A DNA stretch of 64,000 bases from CAXBMB01 sp052078155 (GCA_052078155.1 JBQJBP010000001.1:434001-498000); one strand, 5' to 3'. Numbered from the stretch's first letter, positions 42,154 through 51,401 are shown. Notes: a model not told the origin generated them from the sequence alone. Numbers and translations: made by a program.

Positions 42154-42522
42154 TCAGATCGAGAAAGAAGAGCCACAGCCGCAGGAACTGGCTGCATTCG
42201 GATTCTCAATCTTGAAATAGGCCCCCATCAGATCTTCCACAAAATCCACTTCGGAGCCGTTCAGCAGTTCCAGTGACATCTCATCGATCACCACGGCCGC
42301 CTCATCACGGCTGAACAGGCGATCGTCTTCGTTGATCTGGTCATCGAAGTCGTAGTGATACTGGAAACCGGAGCAACCGCCGCCGCTGACGGAGATCCGC
42401 AGGATGGCTTTTGGCATTTCCTCCTGCCGGGCAAGAAAAGCAATGCGTTTGGCAGCATTCTCGCTGACCAGCAAATGTGCTGTCTCTGCGGAGGGGGAGT
42501 GCTGTTCTGTTACGTCGCTCAT
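42154..42522 (-). CDS. erpA: A-type iron-sulfur carrier ErpA
   Basis: This 122-residue protein has the three conserved cysteines of A-type carriers: C50 in SGGGCSGFQYHYDF and C114 and C116 in SSCGCGSSF. DEMSLELLNGSEVDFVEDL and GAYFKIENPNA are diagnostic of the ErpA/IscA family. It binds and delivers Fe-S clusters to apoproteins such as IspG. Its chromosomal position, divergent from dgt-argS and next to xthA, is typical of alphaproteobacterial ErpA. A fragment of the dispersed repeat lies 8 nt upstream of the ATG and leaves GGATAGG as the likely ribosome site. Confidence 0.92.
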   Translation of the reverse strand: MSDVTEQHSPSAETAHLLVSENAAKRIAFLARQEEMPKAILRISVSGGGCSGFQYHYDFDDQINEDDRLFSRDEAAVVIDEMSLELLNGSEVDFVEDLMGAYFKIENPNAASSCGCGSSFSI

Positions 42523-42529
42523 TGCCTAT

Positions 42530-42543
42530 CCGATCATGCTCTA
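42530..42543. repeat. Right terminus of the dispersed MITE-like element (copy 7, remnant)
   Basis: The 14 bases ccgatcatgctcta match exactly the right end of the repeat family (as at 31775-31788 and 15443-15456). Only this end remains. It lies 8 nt upstream of the erpA start codon. Confidence 0.55.
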
Positions 42544-42997
42544 GAGCCATTGTTTGACTCCAAATCACCTGCGCCAGCGCGCCATTTATTCCAGTCTAAT
42601 CTATGCCTCTTTCTTGTCAAACCAAGAGGCAATCGTCAGATCGTCAGGCCAGGGCCGGTTTGATCAGAAATCTGTTGTGCTCAGCACTTATCAAGAGTTC
42701 ATGATTTAAGGCATTGGAAATAAGCGATTTGTCGCCTCAAAAAGTACCCATGAGATACCTCTGACTGGGATGATTTGGCTCTCCTTTCTGTCCGGAACAG
42801 CTGTTGTGCGGCGTGACAGGACGTTCAAGCCCGGTCTTGGCACGCGGGGATCTCTGTTTTCTTAAGAAACTTCGGGCGCCAGACCGGAACATTGGGTAGA
42901 AGGGGTCAGCTCCGAACGTTCAGGGGCAAGTGATTCTGGGGAAAAGACCCGCACTCAGGCCTGCATTTGCAGGAAATGGTGGGGGCAGGGGGCGGTG
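42544..42997. other. Divergent spacer between erpA and dgt
   Basis: About 450 nt without a gene. I looked for an RNA gene (SRP RNA or 6S RNA type) and saw no recognisable core. It must carry the promoter(s) of dgt-argS and erpA. A reverse-strand frame at 42906-43310 is a shadow of dgt. Confidence 0.35.
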
Positions 42998-44179
42998 ATG
43001 GCTGCAGACAAGAGAATACGGGCAAGCGAACCTTTGGCGCCTTATGCGACCCAGGCAGCGCAAAGCCGGGGGCGGTTGGTGCACGAGCCGGAGAGTGCCA
43101 CCCGAACCGTGTTTCAAAGGGACCGGGACCGCATCGTCCATTCCGGTGCCTTCCGTAAACTGCAGTACAAGACCCAGGTATTTGTCTACCACGAAGGCGA
43201 TTACTTCCGCACCCGGCTGACCCACTCCCTGGAGGTGGCCCAGATTGCCCGCTCCATCTCCAGAGATCTGCGGCTGGATGAGGACCTGGCGGAAGCTCTG
43301 GCACTGGCACACGACCTGGGCCACACCTGTTTTGGTCACGCCGGAGAGCACGAACTGCAGGATGCCATGAAAGATCTGGGTGGGTTCGACCACAACGAGC
43401 AGACCTTTCGCACCGTCACGCTGCTGGAAGGGCGCTATGCCGACTTTGATGGTCTGAACCTGACTTGGGAGAGTTTGGAGGGGCTGGCCAAACACAACGG
43501 GCCAGTGCGTAAACTGCGGCGGTCCTTTGCGGATTTTAATGCCAAAATGGATCTGGAACTGGGCAGCTTTGCGGGGCTTGAAGCCCAGGTGGCGGCCCTG
43601 TCGGATGACATAGCCTACAACAACCACGACATTGATGACGGGTTGCGGGCAGAGCTGATCCAGCTGGAAGAGATCATGGAACTGCCCTTTGTCGGGTCGG
43701 TTTTCAAAGAAGTTTCCGATCTCTACCCAGGGCTTGATCAGGGGCGGCTCATTCACGAGGCCATTCGTCGCCTGATCTCCATCATGGTGGAAGATGTGGT
43801 GGCAGAAACAAGTCGTCGCCTGAAAGATCTGCAGCCCGATAGCGCTGATGACATACGCCGGGCCGGGCGCGCCACGGTTGCCTTTTCCGACACCATGGTG
43901 CAGAACCAGAAAACTCTTCGCCGCTTTCTGTTTCAGCGGGTTTATCGACACTACAAAGTCAACCGCATGTCCTTTAAAGTGCGAAGGGTCGTAAAGGATC
44001 TGTTTCACGTTTTTCTGGACCAACCCAACTGCCTGCCCAACCAGTGGCGGGCCAAGGTGGAATTGGCCAAGGGACAAGAGGCAAAAGCGCGGGTGGTGGC
44101 CGATTACATCGCTGGCATGACCGATCGCTATGCTTTGGAAGCTCACGAAAAATTCTTTGATCCTTACGTTCGTATCTAA
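42998..44179 (+). CDS. dgt: dGTP triphosphohydrolase-like HD protein
   Basis: This protein of about 393 residues shows the dNTPase pattern: SRGRLVHEPESATRTVFQRD and IVHSGAFRKLQYKTQVFVYHEGDYFRTRLTHSLEV (first metal His in THSLEV), the HD pair in LALAHDLGHTCFGHAGE (H105, D106), and the distal aspartate in SDDIAYNNHDIDDG. It hydrolyses dGTP or other dNTPs to the nucleoside and triphosphate. The ATG at 42998 or the GTG three bases earlier could be the start; both follow AGGGGG. It precedes argS by 21 nt, and the two are probably one transcript. Confidence 0.93.
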   Translation: MAADKRIRASEPLAPYATQAAQSRGRLVHEPESATRTVFQRDRDRIVHSGAFRKLQYKTQVFVYHEGDYFRTRLTHSLEVAQIARSISRDLRLDEDLAEALALAHDLGHTCFGHAGEHELQDAMKDLGGFDHNEQTFRTVTLLEGRYADFDGLNLTWESLEGLAKHNGPVRKLRRSFADFNAKMDLELGSFAGLEAQVAALSDDIAYNNHDIDDGLRAELIQLEEIMELPFVGSVFKEVSDLYPGLDQGRLIHEAIRRLISIMVEDVVAETSRRLKDLQPDSADDIRRAGRATVAFSDTMVQNQKTLRRFLFQRVYRHYKVNRMSFKVRRVVKDLFHVFLDQPNCLPNQWRAKVELAKGQEAKARVVADYIAGMTDRYALEAHEKFFDPYVRI

Positions 44180-44200
44180 TCTCCAGTCCTGAATGATAAA

Positions 44201-45955
44201 ATGAACCTTTTCAAAGACTTCCGTAACATTGTTCTGGCCAAGCTTGCTGAGTTGGCTGCCTGTGGTGATCTTCCAGAAGGCCTGGATACCAGCCGCGTTA
44301 CGGTGGAGCCGCCCCGGGATGCCAGCCATGGCGACCTGTCGACCAATGCGGCCATGGTTCTGGCCAAAACCGCTGGGATGAAACCGCGTGATCTGGCGGA
44401 CAAGCTGGTGGCTCACTTGTCTGAAGAGGCTCAGGTGGCTGAGGCCTCGGTGGCTGGTCCAGGCTTTATCAATCTGAAACTGGGTGATGGCTTCTGGCAG
44501 GACTACCTGGGGCAGATCCTGCGCGCCGGTGAGGCCTTTGGCCGCTCTGACCTGGGGCAGGGGCAAGCCATCAATGTGGAATATGTGTCGGCCAATCCCA
44601 CAGGTCCGCTGACTGTTGGTCATGCCCGGGGGGCCGTGGTGGGCGATGCCCTGGCTTCTCTGCTCGATGCTGCAGGCTACAAGGTCACCCGTGAGTACTA
44701 CATCAATGACGCCGGCTCTCAGGTGGATACGCTGGGTCGTACAGCCTACCTGCGCTACCGCGAAGCACTGGGCGAGGACATTGGGGAGATCCCGGAAGGC
44801 TACTATCCCGGGGAGTACCTGAAACCCGTCGGACAGGCTCTGGCTGACAGGGACGGCGACAAGTGGCTGTCAGCACCGGAAAAAGAGTGGCTGCCGGTGG
44901 TGCGACCCTTTGCCATTGACGCCATGATGGACCAGGTGCGCGCCGATCTGGCCCGTGCCGGGATCAATCAGGAGGTGTTCACCTCCGAACGCTCACTGGT
45001 GGAAGCCGGGGCGGTCAACGACGTGCAGGAAACCCTGGAAAGCCGGGATCTGGTTTATGTGGGTGTGCTGGAGCCGCCTAAGGGCAAAACGCCTGAAGAC
45101 TGGGAGCCACGCCCGCAAACACTGTTCCGGGCCACCCAGTTTGGCGACGATGTGGACCGGCCGCTGAAAAAATCAGATGGCTCCTGGACCTACTTTGCCA
45201 ATGACATGGCCTATCATCTGGATAAGTACCGGCGAGGATTTGCCCAGCAGGTCGACATCTTTGGCGCGGATCACGGCGGGTATGTCAAACGCATGAAGGC
45301 AGCCGTCAAGGCTCTGACCAACAACGAAGGTGACCTGACCATCCTTCTGTGCCAGCTGGTCAAACTGACCCGTGACGGCAAGGAAGTGAAGATGTCCAAA
45401 CGCTCTGGCAACTTTATCACCCTGCAGGATGTGGTGGAAGAAGTTGGCAAGGATGTGCTGCGTTTCATCATGCTGACGCGCAAGAACGACGCGGCTCTGG
45501 ACTTTGATCTGGACAAGGTCAAGGAGCAGTCCAAGGACAATCCGGTCTTCTATGTGCAGTACGCCCATGCCCGGGCCTGTTCTGTGCTACGTCACGCGCA
45601 GGAGGCTTTTCCGACCATCTCTCAGGTGCCAGCCGATCTGGCTGCCTTGCCTCTGGCCCGCCTGTCAGACGACAGCGAACTGGCGCTGATCAAACAGCTG
45701 GCGGAATGGCCGAGATTGGTGGAAGGGGCTGCCGAAACCCGCGAACCCCACAGAATTGCCTTTTTCCTGCAGGATGTTGCTTCCAGGTTCCATGCGCTCT
45801 GGACCAAAGGGAAGGGCGATACAAGTCTGCGCTTCCTGATTGAGGGCGATGAAGAAATCACTGCGGCAAGAATGGCGCTATTGAAGGCCACCACAAGCGT
45901 GATAGCTTCAGGGTTGCGAATCTATGGGGTTGAGCCAGTGGAGGAAATGCGCTGA
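44201..45955 (+). CDS. argS: Arginyl-tRNA synthetase
   Basis: This 584-residue class I enzyme has the ArgRS N-terminal domain (ending near residue 90), VEYVSANPTGPLTVGHARG with the HIGH-type motif reading TVGH (138-141), KMSKRSGNFITL (KMSK at 397-400), and the DALR anticodon-binding domain with EPHRIAFFLQDVASRFHALW near the C-terminus. The stop TGA shares a base with the ATG of the next gene (TGATG), which indicates coupling. The length agrees with proteobacterial ArgRS. The order dgt, argS, SPOR protein, nagZ is a typical alphaproteobacterial cluster. Confidence 0.97.
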   Translation: MNLFKDFRNIVLAKLAELAACGDLPEGLDTSRVTVEPPRDASHGDLSTNAAMVLAKTAGMKPRDLADKLVAHLSEEAQVAEASVAGPGFINLKLGDGFWQDYLGQILRAGEAFGRSDLGQGQAINVEYVSANPTGPLTVGHARGAVVGDALASLLDAAGYKVTREYYINDAGSQVDTLGRTAYLRYREALGEDIGEIPEGYYPGEYLKPVGQALADRDGDKWLSAPEKEWLPVVRPFAIDAMMDQVRADLARAGINQEVFTSERSLVEAGAVNDVQETLESRDLVYVGVLEPPKGKTPEDWEPRPQTLFRATQFGDDVDRPLKKSDGSWTYFANDMAYHLDKYRRGFAQQVDIFGADHGGYVKRMKAAVKALTNNEGDLTILLCQLVKLTRDGKEVKMSKRSGNFITLQDVVEEVGKDVLRFIMLTRKNDAALDFDLDKVKEQSKDNPVFYVQYAHARACSVLRHAQEAFPTISQVPADLAALPLARLSDDSELALIKQLAEWPRLVEGAAETREPHRIAFFLQDVASRFHALWTKGKGDTSLRFLIEGDEEITAARMALLKATTSVIASGLRIYGVEPVEEMR

Positions 45956-47268
45956 TGTCACAACGCGGTGAGGGGGGACCAGGACTGCCTGGTCGACAGG
46001 CACCTGGAACACCACAGGACGCTGATCCGCTTTATCAGCAACAGCGGGACCCCTTTCCGGAGGAAGCGGGGGAAGAGGAGTTCTACGCCGATTCCCACAG
46101 TCGCTACGACATGGAGATGGACCCCAGCTATGTTGAGCCTTCGCGCAGCAAGCTGGTGCCTTTGCTCATTGCTTTTGTCGCTCTGCTCGGTTTTGCCGGC
46201 ATTCTGCTTTACGCCTACAATTTGACCATGGGGACCGGTATGCCGGACGGCACGATCCCGGTGGTCGAAGCCCCGACAGGCACAGAGAAAACCCGCCCTG
46301 AAGATCGGGGCGGCATGGAAGTTCCCAATCAGGACAAGGTTTTCCTGAATGATGCGGAAGAAGGCGATAAGCAGGGTAACCTGTTGCCACCTTCAGAAGA
46401 TCCGGCAATGCCCGCCTCTGGCAGCCAGCCCGCCCAGGACGGAGGGATGACGTCCTCTGCCGGTAACCAGGGGACCGCCAAGGATGTAACACTGGGCTCA
46501 CCTCCGACCCTGGAGCTCAGTGAGTCTGAACCTGTTGCGCCCGCCCAGACGCAGGGAATGGAAAACCTGCTGAAAGACGTCGACAAAACCGTCAAAACCG
46601 AAAGTGAAGAGGTGATGGCGGCGGTCGAAAAGGCAACAGAAACCTCTGAGCCACCTGCAGCGCCCGTGATCCCTGAACCGCCCAAAATGGCAGACAGTCA
46701 GGACACTCTGACCAGCGCCAATTCGGAGAGCATGACCCAGACGGATGATGTCCAGGGAACCATGAGCAAAGACAGCGCTGCCATGGCTCCGCAAGACAGT
46801 GCCTCGCAGATGACAGATAAAGAACCGGTGGCAGAGGCCGATACGGCATCGCAGACCACGGCGGCTGCCTCATCTGAGGTTGTCAAAGAAGCAGAGGCAA
46901 GCAAAGACAAGAAGGTTGAAAGCCTCCTGCCCAAGCCGGAGACACCGGCCGAGCCCAAAAAAGCCACCCCCTCCACAACTTCTGTAGCTGCGGTTCCCTC
47001 TGTTCCAGAGCCCCCAAAAGGGGCCTTCATCATGCAACTGGCGGCTGTGAAGTCCGAAGCGGCGGCCCAGTCCGAATGGAAGCGCATGCAAAACAAGCAC
47101 AAAGCTCTGCTGGGCGCGATGCCTTTGCTGGTTCAGCGCGCGGATCTGGGGGATCGGGGCATCTACTACCGGATCCAAACCGGTCCTTTCCCAAACAAGT
47201 CAACGGCTCAGGATCTTTGCCTGCGCCTGAAACAGTCTGGCGGGGACTGCATCGTCAAAAAGCGCTGA
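45955..47268 (+). CDS. SPOR-domain cell-envelope protein
   Basis: This 437-residue protein has a cytosolic N-terminus of about 65 polar residues, one membrane helix (VPLLIAFVALLGFAGILLYAY), a long periplasmic linker rich in Ser, Thr, Glu and Pro (about 100-345), and a C-terminal SPOR domain (about 352-437: GAFIMQLAAVKSEAAAQSEW through GIYYRIQTGPFPNKSTAQDL). SPOR domains bind denuded peptidoglycan at the septum, so it probably acts at division sites. It sits between argS (overlap of one base) and nagZ, as in related genomes. The linker composition varies widely in this family and is not unusual. A hairpin terminator follows. Confidence 0.88.
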   Translation: MSQRGEGGPGLPGRQAPGTPQDADPLYQQQRDPFPEEAGEEEFYADSHSRYDMEMDPSYVEPSRSKLVPLLIAFVALLGFAGILLYAYNLTMGTGMPDGTIPVVEAPTGTEKTRPEDRGGMEVPNQDKVFLNDAEEGDKQGNLLPPSEDPAMPASGSQPAQDGGMTSSAGNQGTAKDVTLGSPPTLELSESEPVAPAQTQGMENLLKDVDKTVKTESEEVMAAVEKATETSEPPAAPVIPEPPKMADSQDTLTSANSESMTQTDDVQGTMSKDSAAMAPQDSASQMTDKEPVAEADTASQTTAAASSEVVKEAEASKDKKVESLLPKPETPAEPKKATPSTTSVAAVPSVPEPPKGAFIMQLAAVKSEAAAQSEWKRMQNKHKALLGAMPLLVQRADLGDRGIYYRIQTGPFPNKSTAQDLCLRLKQSGGDCIVKKR

Positions 47269-47291
47269 CGCCGGGAAATTTCTCTCGCTAT

Positions 47292-47329
47292 AAAGGGGTG
47301 TCTGGCTGATCCAGCGCCCCTTTGTTTTT
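47292..47329 (+). terminator. Terminator after the SPOR gene
   Basis: AAAGGGG and CCCCTTT, with an inner CTGG / CCAG stem, are followed by a T-rich run (gttttt). It lies 24 nt after the SPOR stop and 44 nt before nagZ, so nagZ may also have its own promoter. Confidence 0.75.
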
Positions 47330-47372
47330 GAATCCAGACTTTGTTGTCTTTGACTTGTGAATGGACTGACCT

Positions 47373-48386
47373 ATGGCTTCCAAAACGCCCTCTGCTGTTA
47401 TCTTCGGCTGTGCCGGATTGAAGTTGAGCGAGCAAGAGCGGGCGTTTTTCAGAGAGTCAGCTCCGCTGGGGTTCATTCTCTTTGCGCGCAATGTTGATAC
47501 CCCTGAGCAGGTGCGCCGCCTGATCGATGAACTTCAGGCTACGGTGGATCATCAGGCGCTGGTGCTGGTGGATCAGGAAGGGGGGCGGGTTCAGCGCCTG
47601 CGGGCCCCTCACTGGCGGGAGATGCCGGCGGTTCGGGGGCTGGGTGAACTCTACGAAAAAGATCCTCAGGCAGGACTGCGGGCCAGTTGGCTGCACGGAC
47701 GGTTGCTGGCGGCAGAGTTGGCCCCTTTGGGCTTTAACGTGGATTGCTGGCCCTGTCTGGATCTTTTGCTGCCGGAAGGGCATGGCATCATCGGGGACCG
47801 GGCTTTTTCAGCTGACCCGGACCAGGTGGCAGCTTTGGGCCGGGCGGGGGCGGATGGCCTTTTGGCCGGTGGTGTTCTGCCGGTGATCAAGCATTTACCT
47901 GGTCACGGTCGGGCGCCGGTTGACAGCCACCTGGAACTGCCACGGGTCACCAACAGTGCTGAGGTACTGGAAAGCAGTGATTTTGCTCCCTTCAGGGCGC
48001 TGGCTGATCTTCCCTTGGGCATGACTGCCCATGTGATCTATGCCGCACTGGAAGACGAACGCCCCGCCACAACCTCAGAAGAGCTGATCCAGCAGGTCAT
48101 TCGCAGGGATCTGGGGTTCGATGGCTTGCTGATGTCAGACGATCTTTCCATGAAGGCTTTGCAGGGGGATTTCGGCAGCCGTACGAAAGACAGCCTTGCG
48201 GCAGGCTGTGACCTCGTTCTCCATTGCAATGGCGAGCCCACTGAAATGGCCGCTGTCATGGCTGAAGTCCCACCTTTGTCAGCAGAGGGGCTGCGGCGCT
48301 GGCAGGCTGCGGAGGCTTTGATGTCGGTTCAATCTGTCGATGAAGAGGCCGCGCTGGAAGAGTATCGCGGTCTGATGAACCTCTGA
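47373..48386 (+). CDS. nagZ: Beta-N-acetylhexosaminidase NagZ
   Basis: This 337-residue glycoside hydrolase family 3 enzyme has the NagZ motifs LGFILFARNVDTPEQVRRLI, LVLVDQEGGRVQRL, CWPCLDLL, VIKHLPGHGRAPVDSHLELP (with the catalytic His of the acid-base loop) and LLMSDDLSMKAL carrying the nucleophile aspartate. NagZ removes GlcNAc from muropeptides in the cytoplasm in cell-wall recycling. The length is typical. It precedes scpA by 133 nt. The region after the stop has a small imperfect hairpin but no strong T run. Confidence 0.95.
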   Translation: MASKTPSAVIFGCAGLKLSEQERAFFRESAPLGFILFARNVDTPEQVRRLIDELQATVDHQALVLVDQEGGRVQRLRAPHWREMPAVRGLGELYEKDPQAGLRASWLHGRLLAAELAPLGFNVDCWPCLDLLLPEGHGIIGDRAFSADPDQVAALGRAGADGLLAGGVLPVIKHLPGHGRAPVDSHLELPRVTNSAEVLESSDFAPFRALADLPLGMTAHVIYAALEDERPATTSEELIQQVIRRDLGFDGLLMSDDLSMKALQGDFGSRTKDSLAAGCDLVLHCNGEPTEMAAVMAEVPPLSAEGLRRWQAAEALMSVQSVDEEAALEEYRGLMNL

Positions 48387-48519
48387 CGGGGTCGGGAAGT
48401 CCCGCCGTTTCCTCCACAGCTGTGCATAACCTTACGATTCCCATCCTCTGTCATCTGTTTTAAGCTCTTTTCCGTAATCTGGTCGCAAAAGGCCACAAGA
48501 GCGGGAGGCAAGCACAGGG

Positions 48520-49335
48520 GTGAGTGGCGAGATTTTCAGTGAGGATGTCCGCCCGGCACTCAGCAGCAGTGAAAAGCTGTTGCTGGACCTGGATGGTTAC
48601 GAGGGGCCCATTGATGTGCTGCTTGAACTGTCCCGGGACCAGAAGCTCGACCTGACCAAAATCTCCATTCTGGCGCTGGCCGATCAGTACCTGGAGTTTG
48701 TCCAGGAGGCCCGGCGACTGAGGCTGGAACTGGCGGCGGACTATCTGGTGATGGCTGCCTGGCTGGCCTATTTGAAATCACGCCTGCTGTTGCCGGACCT
48801 GGAAGAAGGTGGCGAAGAGCCCAGCGGTGCAGAGATGGCGGCTGCTCTGAAGTTTCAACTGCAACGGCTGCAGGCCATGCGCGATGGGGGGGAGGCACTG
48901 GTTTCCAGGCCCCAGCTTGGCTATCGGCGTCTTGTTCGGGGACAGCCGGATGTTCAGGTGGAATCCAGAACAGTCACCTATGAAGCCACGTTCTACGATC
49001 TTCTCAAAGCCTATGCGGCAACCCGTCAGCGCTCGGGTCCTCGGGGTCTGAAGATCGTTGCCATGAATCTCTACTCTGTGGATCAGGCTCTGGAGCGTCT
49101 GTCCTCCCTGGTTGGGAAAATCCCGGGCTGGCAGCGTCTGTCCACCTTTTTGCCGCCTGAGCTGCGGGACAATCTCACGCTGCGCTCGGCCATTGCCTCT
49201 ACTTTCGTGGCTTCGCTGGAGCTGTGTAAGTCCGGTAAGCTGGATATCCGGCAGGACGGCACCTACAGCCCCATTTTCCTGCGGGCTGCAGACCGGGACG
49301 ACGCCGGGCCGGAACCATCTGATGTGGGGGAGTGA
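48520..49335 (+). CDS. scpA: Segregation and condensation protein A
   Basis: This 271-residue kleisin shows the ScpA N-terminal region LDLDGYEGPIDVLLELSRDQKLDLTKISILALADQYLEFV (given as a location near 20-60) and ADYLVMAAWLAYLKSRLLLPD. The C-terminal winged-helix part is the stretch ILAYxxxxx-like NLTLRSAIASTFVASLELCKSGKLDIRQDG. It bridges the SMC heads with ScpB. The start is GTG 48520 with GGAGG about 10 nt upstream. scpB begins 53 nt after its stop, and the pair is likely co-expressed. Confidence 0.94.
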   Translation: MSGEIFSEDVRPALSSSEKLLLDLDGYEGPIDVLLELSRDQKLDLTKISILALADQYLEFVQEARRLRLELAADYLVMAAWLAYLKSRLLLPDLEEGGEEPSGAEMAAALKFQLQRLQAMRDGGEALVSRPQLGYRRLVRGQPDVQVESRTVTYEATFYDLLKAYAATRQRSGPRGLKIVAMNLYSVDQALERLSSLVGKIPGWQRLSTFLPPELRDNLTLRSAIASTFVASLELCKSGKLDIRQDGTYSPIFLRAADRDDAGPEPSDVGE

Positions 49336-49388
49336 GCCATCGGGAGGCCCCAGGGGCTGGACTGAGGACAAACGACTGAATAACCGAC

Positions 49389-50084
49389 ATGAGTGAAACA
49401 CGCTTTGAAAACCTGCGTTTGCTGGAAGCTCTGCTGTTCTCAGCAACCGAGCCGCGCAGCCCCAAGCAACTTGCGCGGTACTTCCCGGAGGGAACCGATC
49501 TGATCGGGTTGCTGCAGGAGTTGGCCGGGCTCTACGCCAATCGCGGTGTGGTGCTTGAGCAGGTCGAGGAATCCTGGGCCTTTCGCACCGCCGCAGACAT
49601 CGCCCCCCTGATGACGCTGGAGACCATCACTCAGAAAAAACTGACACGGGCTGCGTTGGAAACGCTGGCAATCATTGCCTTTCACCAGCCGGTAACCCGG
49701 GGTGAGATTGAAGAGATCCGGGGAGTAGCCCTGTCGAAAGGGACCCTGGATACCCTGTTGGAGGCGGAATGGGTGCGGCCCAGGGGACGGCGGCGGACGC
49801 CTGGCAAACCTTTGACCTGGGGCACCACCACAGCCTTTCTCGATCATTTCAATCTCGATTCCCTTGAGTCCCTCCCGGGTCTGGAGGAACTAAAGGCCGC
49901 AGGATTGCTGGACAGTCGCCCGGCCATCACATCGTTGGGGGAACGAGGATTGTTGCCAGGAGCCACGGCGCCTGAAGATCCTTTGGAAGATGACGATGCC
50001 CAGGCCGAGCTGGATCTGCTGGATGAGGGCTTTGGCGAAGATCTGGTGCCAGGGGATGATGAAGACCAGCCTGCCAAATCCTGA
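49389..50084 (+). CDS. scpB: Segregation and condensation protein B
   Basis: This 231-residue protein has two tandem winged-helix domains. ENLRLLEALLFSATEPRSPKQLARYFPEGTD is the first, and LTRAALETLAIIAFHQPVTRGEIEEIRGV, then TLDTLLEAEWVRPRGRRRTPGKP, is the second and most conserved. An acidic C-terminal tail of about 50 residues (EDPLEDDDAQAELDLLDEGF) is common in alphaproteobacterial ScpB. It forms the SMC-ScpA-ScpB condensin with ScpA. The next gene, an ABC ATPase, is unrelated. Confidence 0.94.
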   Translation: MSETRFENLRLLEALLFSATEPRSPKQLARYFPEGTDLIGLLQELAGLYANRGVVLEQVEESWAFRTAADIAPLMTLETITQKKLTRAALETLAIIAFHQPVTRGEIEEIRGVALSKGTLDTLLEAEWVRPRGRRRTPGKPLTWGTTTAFLDHFNLDSLESLPGLEELKAAGLLDSRPAITSLGERGLLPGATAPEDPLEDDDAQAELDLLDEGFGEDLVPGDDEDQPAKS

Positions 50085-50138
50085 CTGGCTCTCTGCATGA
50101 GGCTTTCAGGTCTGAGGCTAAGGGTCGCATCCGCCTTT

Positions 50139-50157
50139 GCTAATGAGAATTGTATTC
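50139..50157 (+). promoter_or_regulatory. Candidate Fur-like box upstream of the iron-type ABC ATPase
   Basis: GCTAATGAGAATTGTATTC agrees with the E. coli Fur consensus GATAATGATAATCATTATC at 13 of 19 positions. It lies about 180 nt upstream of the likely ATG of the FbpC-like gene and follows scpB. Alphaproteobacteria may use Irr or RirA instead, so this is only a candidate. Confidence 0.4.
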
Positions 50158-50339
50158 AACTGACCTTTCCACTAGATTTTCCTCCGCCCTTCGTCAGGTA
50201 GCTGTGGCCTCCTGAAGGGGCGGTGTTTGTCAGGTCGGTTACACGACCTGTCAGGCCTGCCAGTTTCGACCGACTGGACATGCAATGCGTTTCTGCTGTG
50301 GTCGGCTGGTTTCTGGCACGTGGTTTTGTGGATGTGGTG

Positions 50340-51401
50340 ATGCAGGTTTTAACCCTGAACGGACTCAAGCATCGCTTCGGGGATGCGGCGGTTCTCAATG
50401 ATCTTTCTTTGACCCTGAATGCGGGCGAACTGGTCTGTCTGCTGGGCCCGTCCGGTTGCGGCAAGACCACAGCTTTGCGTCTGGCGGCGGGTCTTGAGGT
50501 GCTGCAAGAGGGAACCATCGCCATTGAAGATCAGGAAGTGGCACGGCCCGGCGCATCAATTGCTCCGGAGCAACGCTCTGTCGGACTGGTGTTTCAGGAT
50601 TATGCCCTCTTTCCTCATCTCTCCATCGAAAAGAACGTGGGCTTTGGTCTGCCCAAAAACATGGGCTCAGCGGAGAAGAAGGAAGCCATAGACCGGGCGC
50701 TCAATCAGGTCGGGCTGGCTCACTATGCCCAATCTTTCCCTCACCAGCTGTCCGGCGGGCAGCAGCAGCGCATCGCACTTGCCCGGGCCCTGGCGCCTCA
50801 GCCAAAGATCATGCTGCTGGATGAGCCCTTTTCGGGCCTGGATGTCAGCTTGCGATCTTCGGTTCGCGACAAGACCCTTCATGTGCTCAAAGAAAGCCAG
50901 ACCGCCACTCTGATGGTCACCCATGACCCAGAAGAAGCCATGTTCATGGCCGACCGAATTGCCCTGATGCGCGAGGGGCAGATCGTTCAGATCGGCAGCC
51001 CCAGTGACCTCTATTATCATCCCGTTGACAGCTTCACCGCGTCCTTTTTCGGGGAAGTGAACTCCTTTAAGGGACGGGTGGAAAATCAGCAGGTGAAAAG
51101 TCCTTTGGGCATTCTTGATGCAAAAGACCACGCTGAAGGTCAGGAAGTCGAAGTGATTGTCCGCCCTGAAGCCGTTCGTCTGCTGCCGCCGGGGGATTCG
51201 ATCGGAACCAGCGATGCAACAGCCAAAGTGCTCGCGTCTCGGCTTTTGGGGCGAACCTCACTGGTGCATTTGTCCATGAACAGCCAGTTTGATCCGCCGA
51301 TCCACTTTCATGCCCGCACCGCAGGCCGATTCCTTCCGGCAGACGGAGATGAATTTTCCATTGATCTGGACCTGACTCAGACCTTTGTCTTTCCCGGGTA
51401 A
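50340..51401 (+). CDS. Orphan ABC transporter ATP-binding protein, Fe(III) (FbpC-like) type
   Basis: This protein of about 353 residues from ATG 50340 is a CUT-type ABC ATPase: Walker A GPSGCGKTT, VFQDYALFPHLSIEKN, signature QLSGGQQQRIALARAL, Walker B MLLDEPFSGLDV and VTHDPEEAMFMADRI. After about residue 240 is a TOBE-type region with VIVRPEAVRLLPPGDS. This is the pattern of FbpC (ferric iron), with closeness to spermidine or sulfate ATPases. The upstream Fur-like box supports iron. It has no permease or binding protein nearby, so it must work with partners elsewhere. The longest frame begins at 50223, but its first 39 residues look unlike the family. Confidence 0.82.
   Translation: MQVLTLNGLKHRFGDAAVLNDLSLTLNAGELVCLLGPSGCGKTTALRLAAGLEVLQEGTIAIEDQEVARPGASIAPEQRSVGLVFQDYALFPHLSIEKNVGFGLPKNMGSAEKKEAIDRALNQVGLAHYAQSFPHQLSGGQQQRIALARALAPQPKIMLLDEPFSGLDVSLRSSVRDKTLHVLKESQTATLMVTHDPEEAMFMADRIALMREGQIVQIGSPSDLYYHPVDSFTASFFGEVNSFKGRVENQQVKSPLGILDAKDHAEGQEVEVIVRPEAVRLLPPGDSIGTSDATAKVLASRLLGRTSLVHLSMNSQFDPPIHFHARTAGRFLPADGDEFSIDLDLTQTFVFPG

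Noticed and set aside
42920..44623. A 567-codon reverse frame opposite dgt and argS
   Set aside because: It spans two genuine plus-strand genes with intact catalytic motifs and has no ribosome site of its own.
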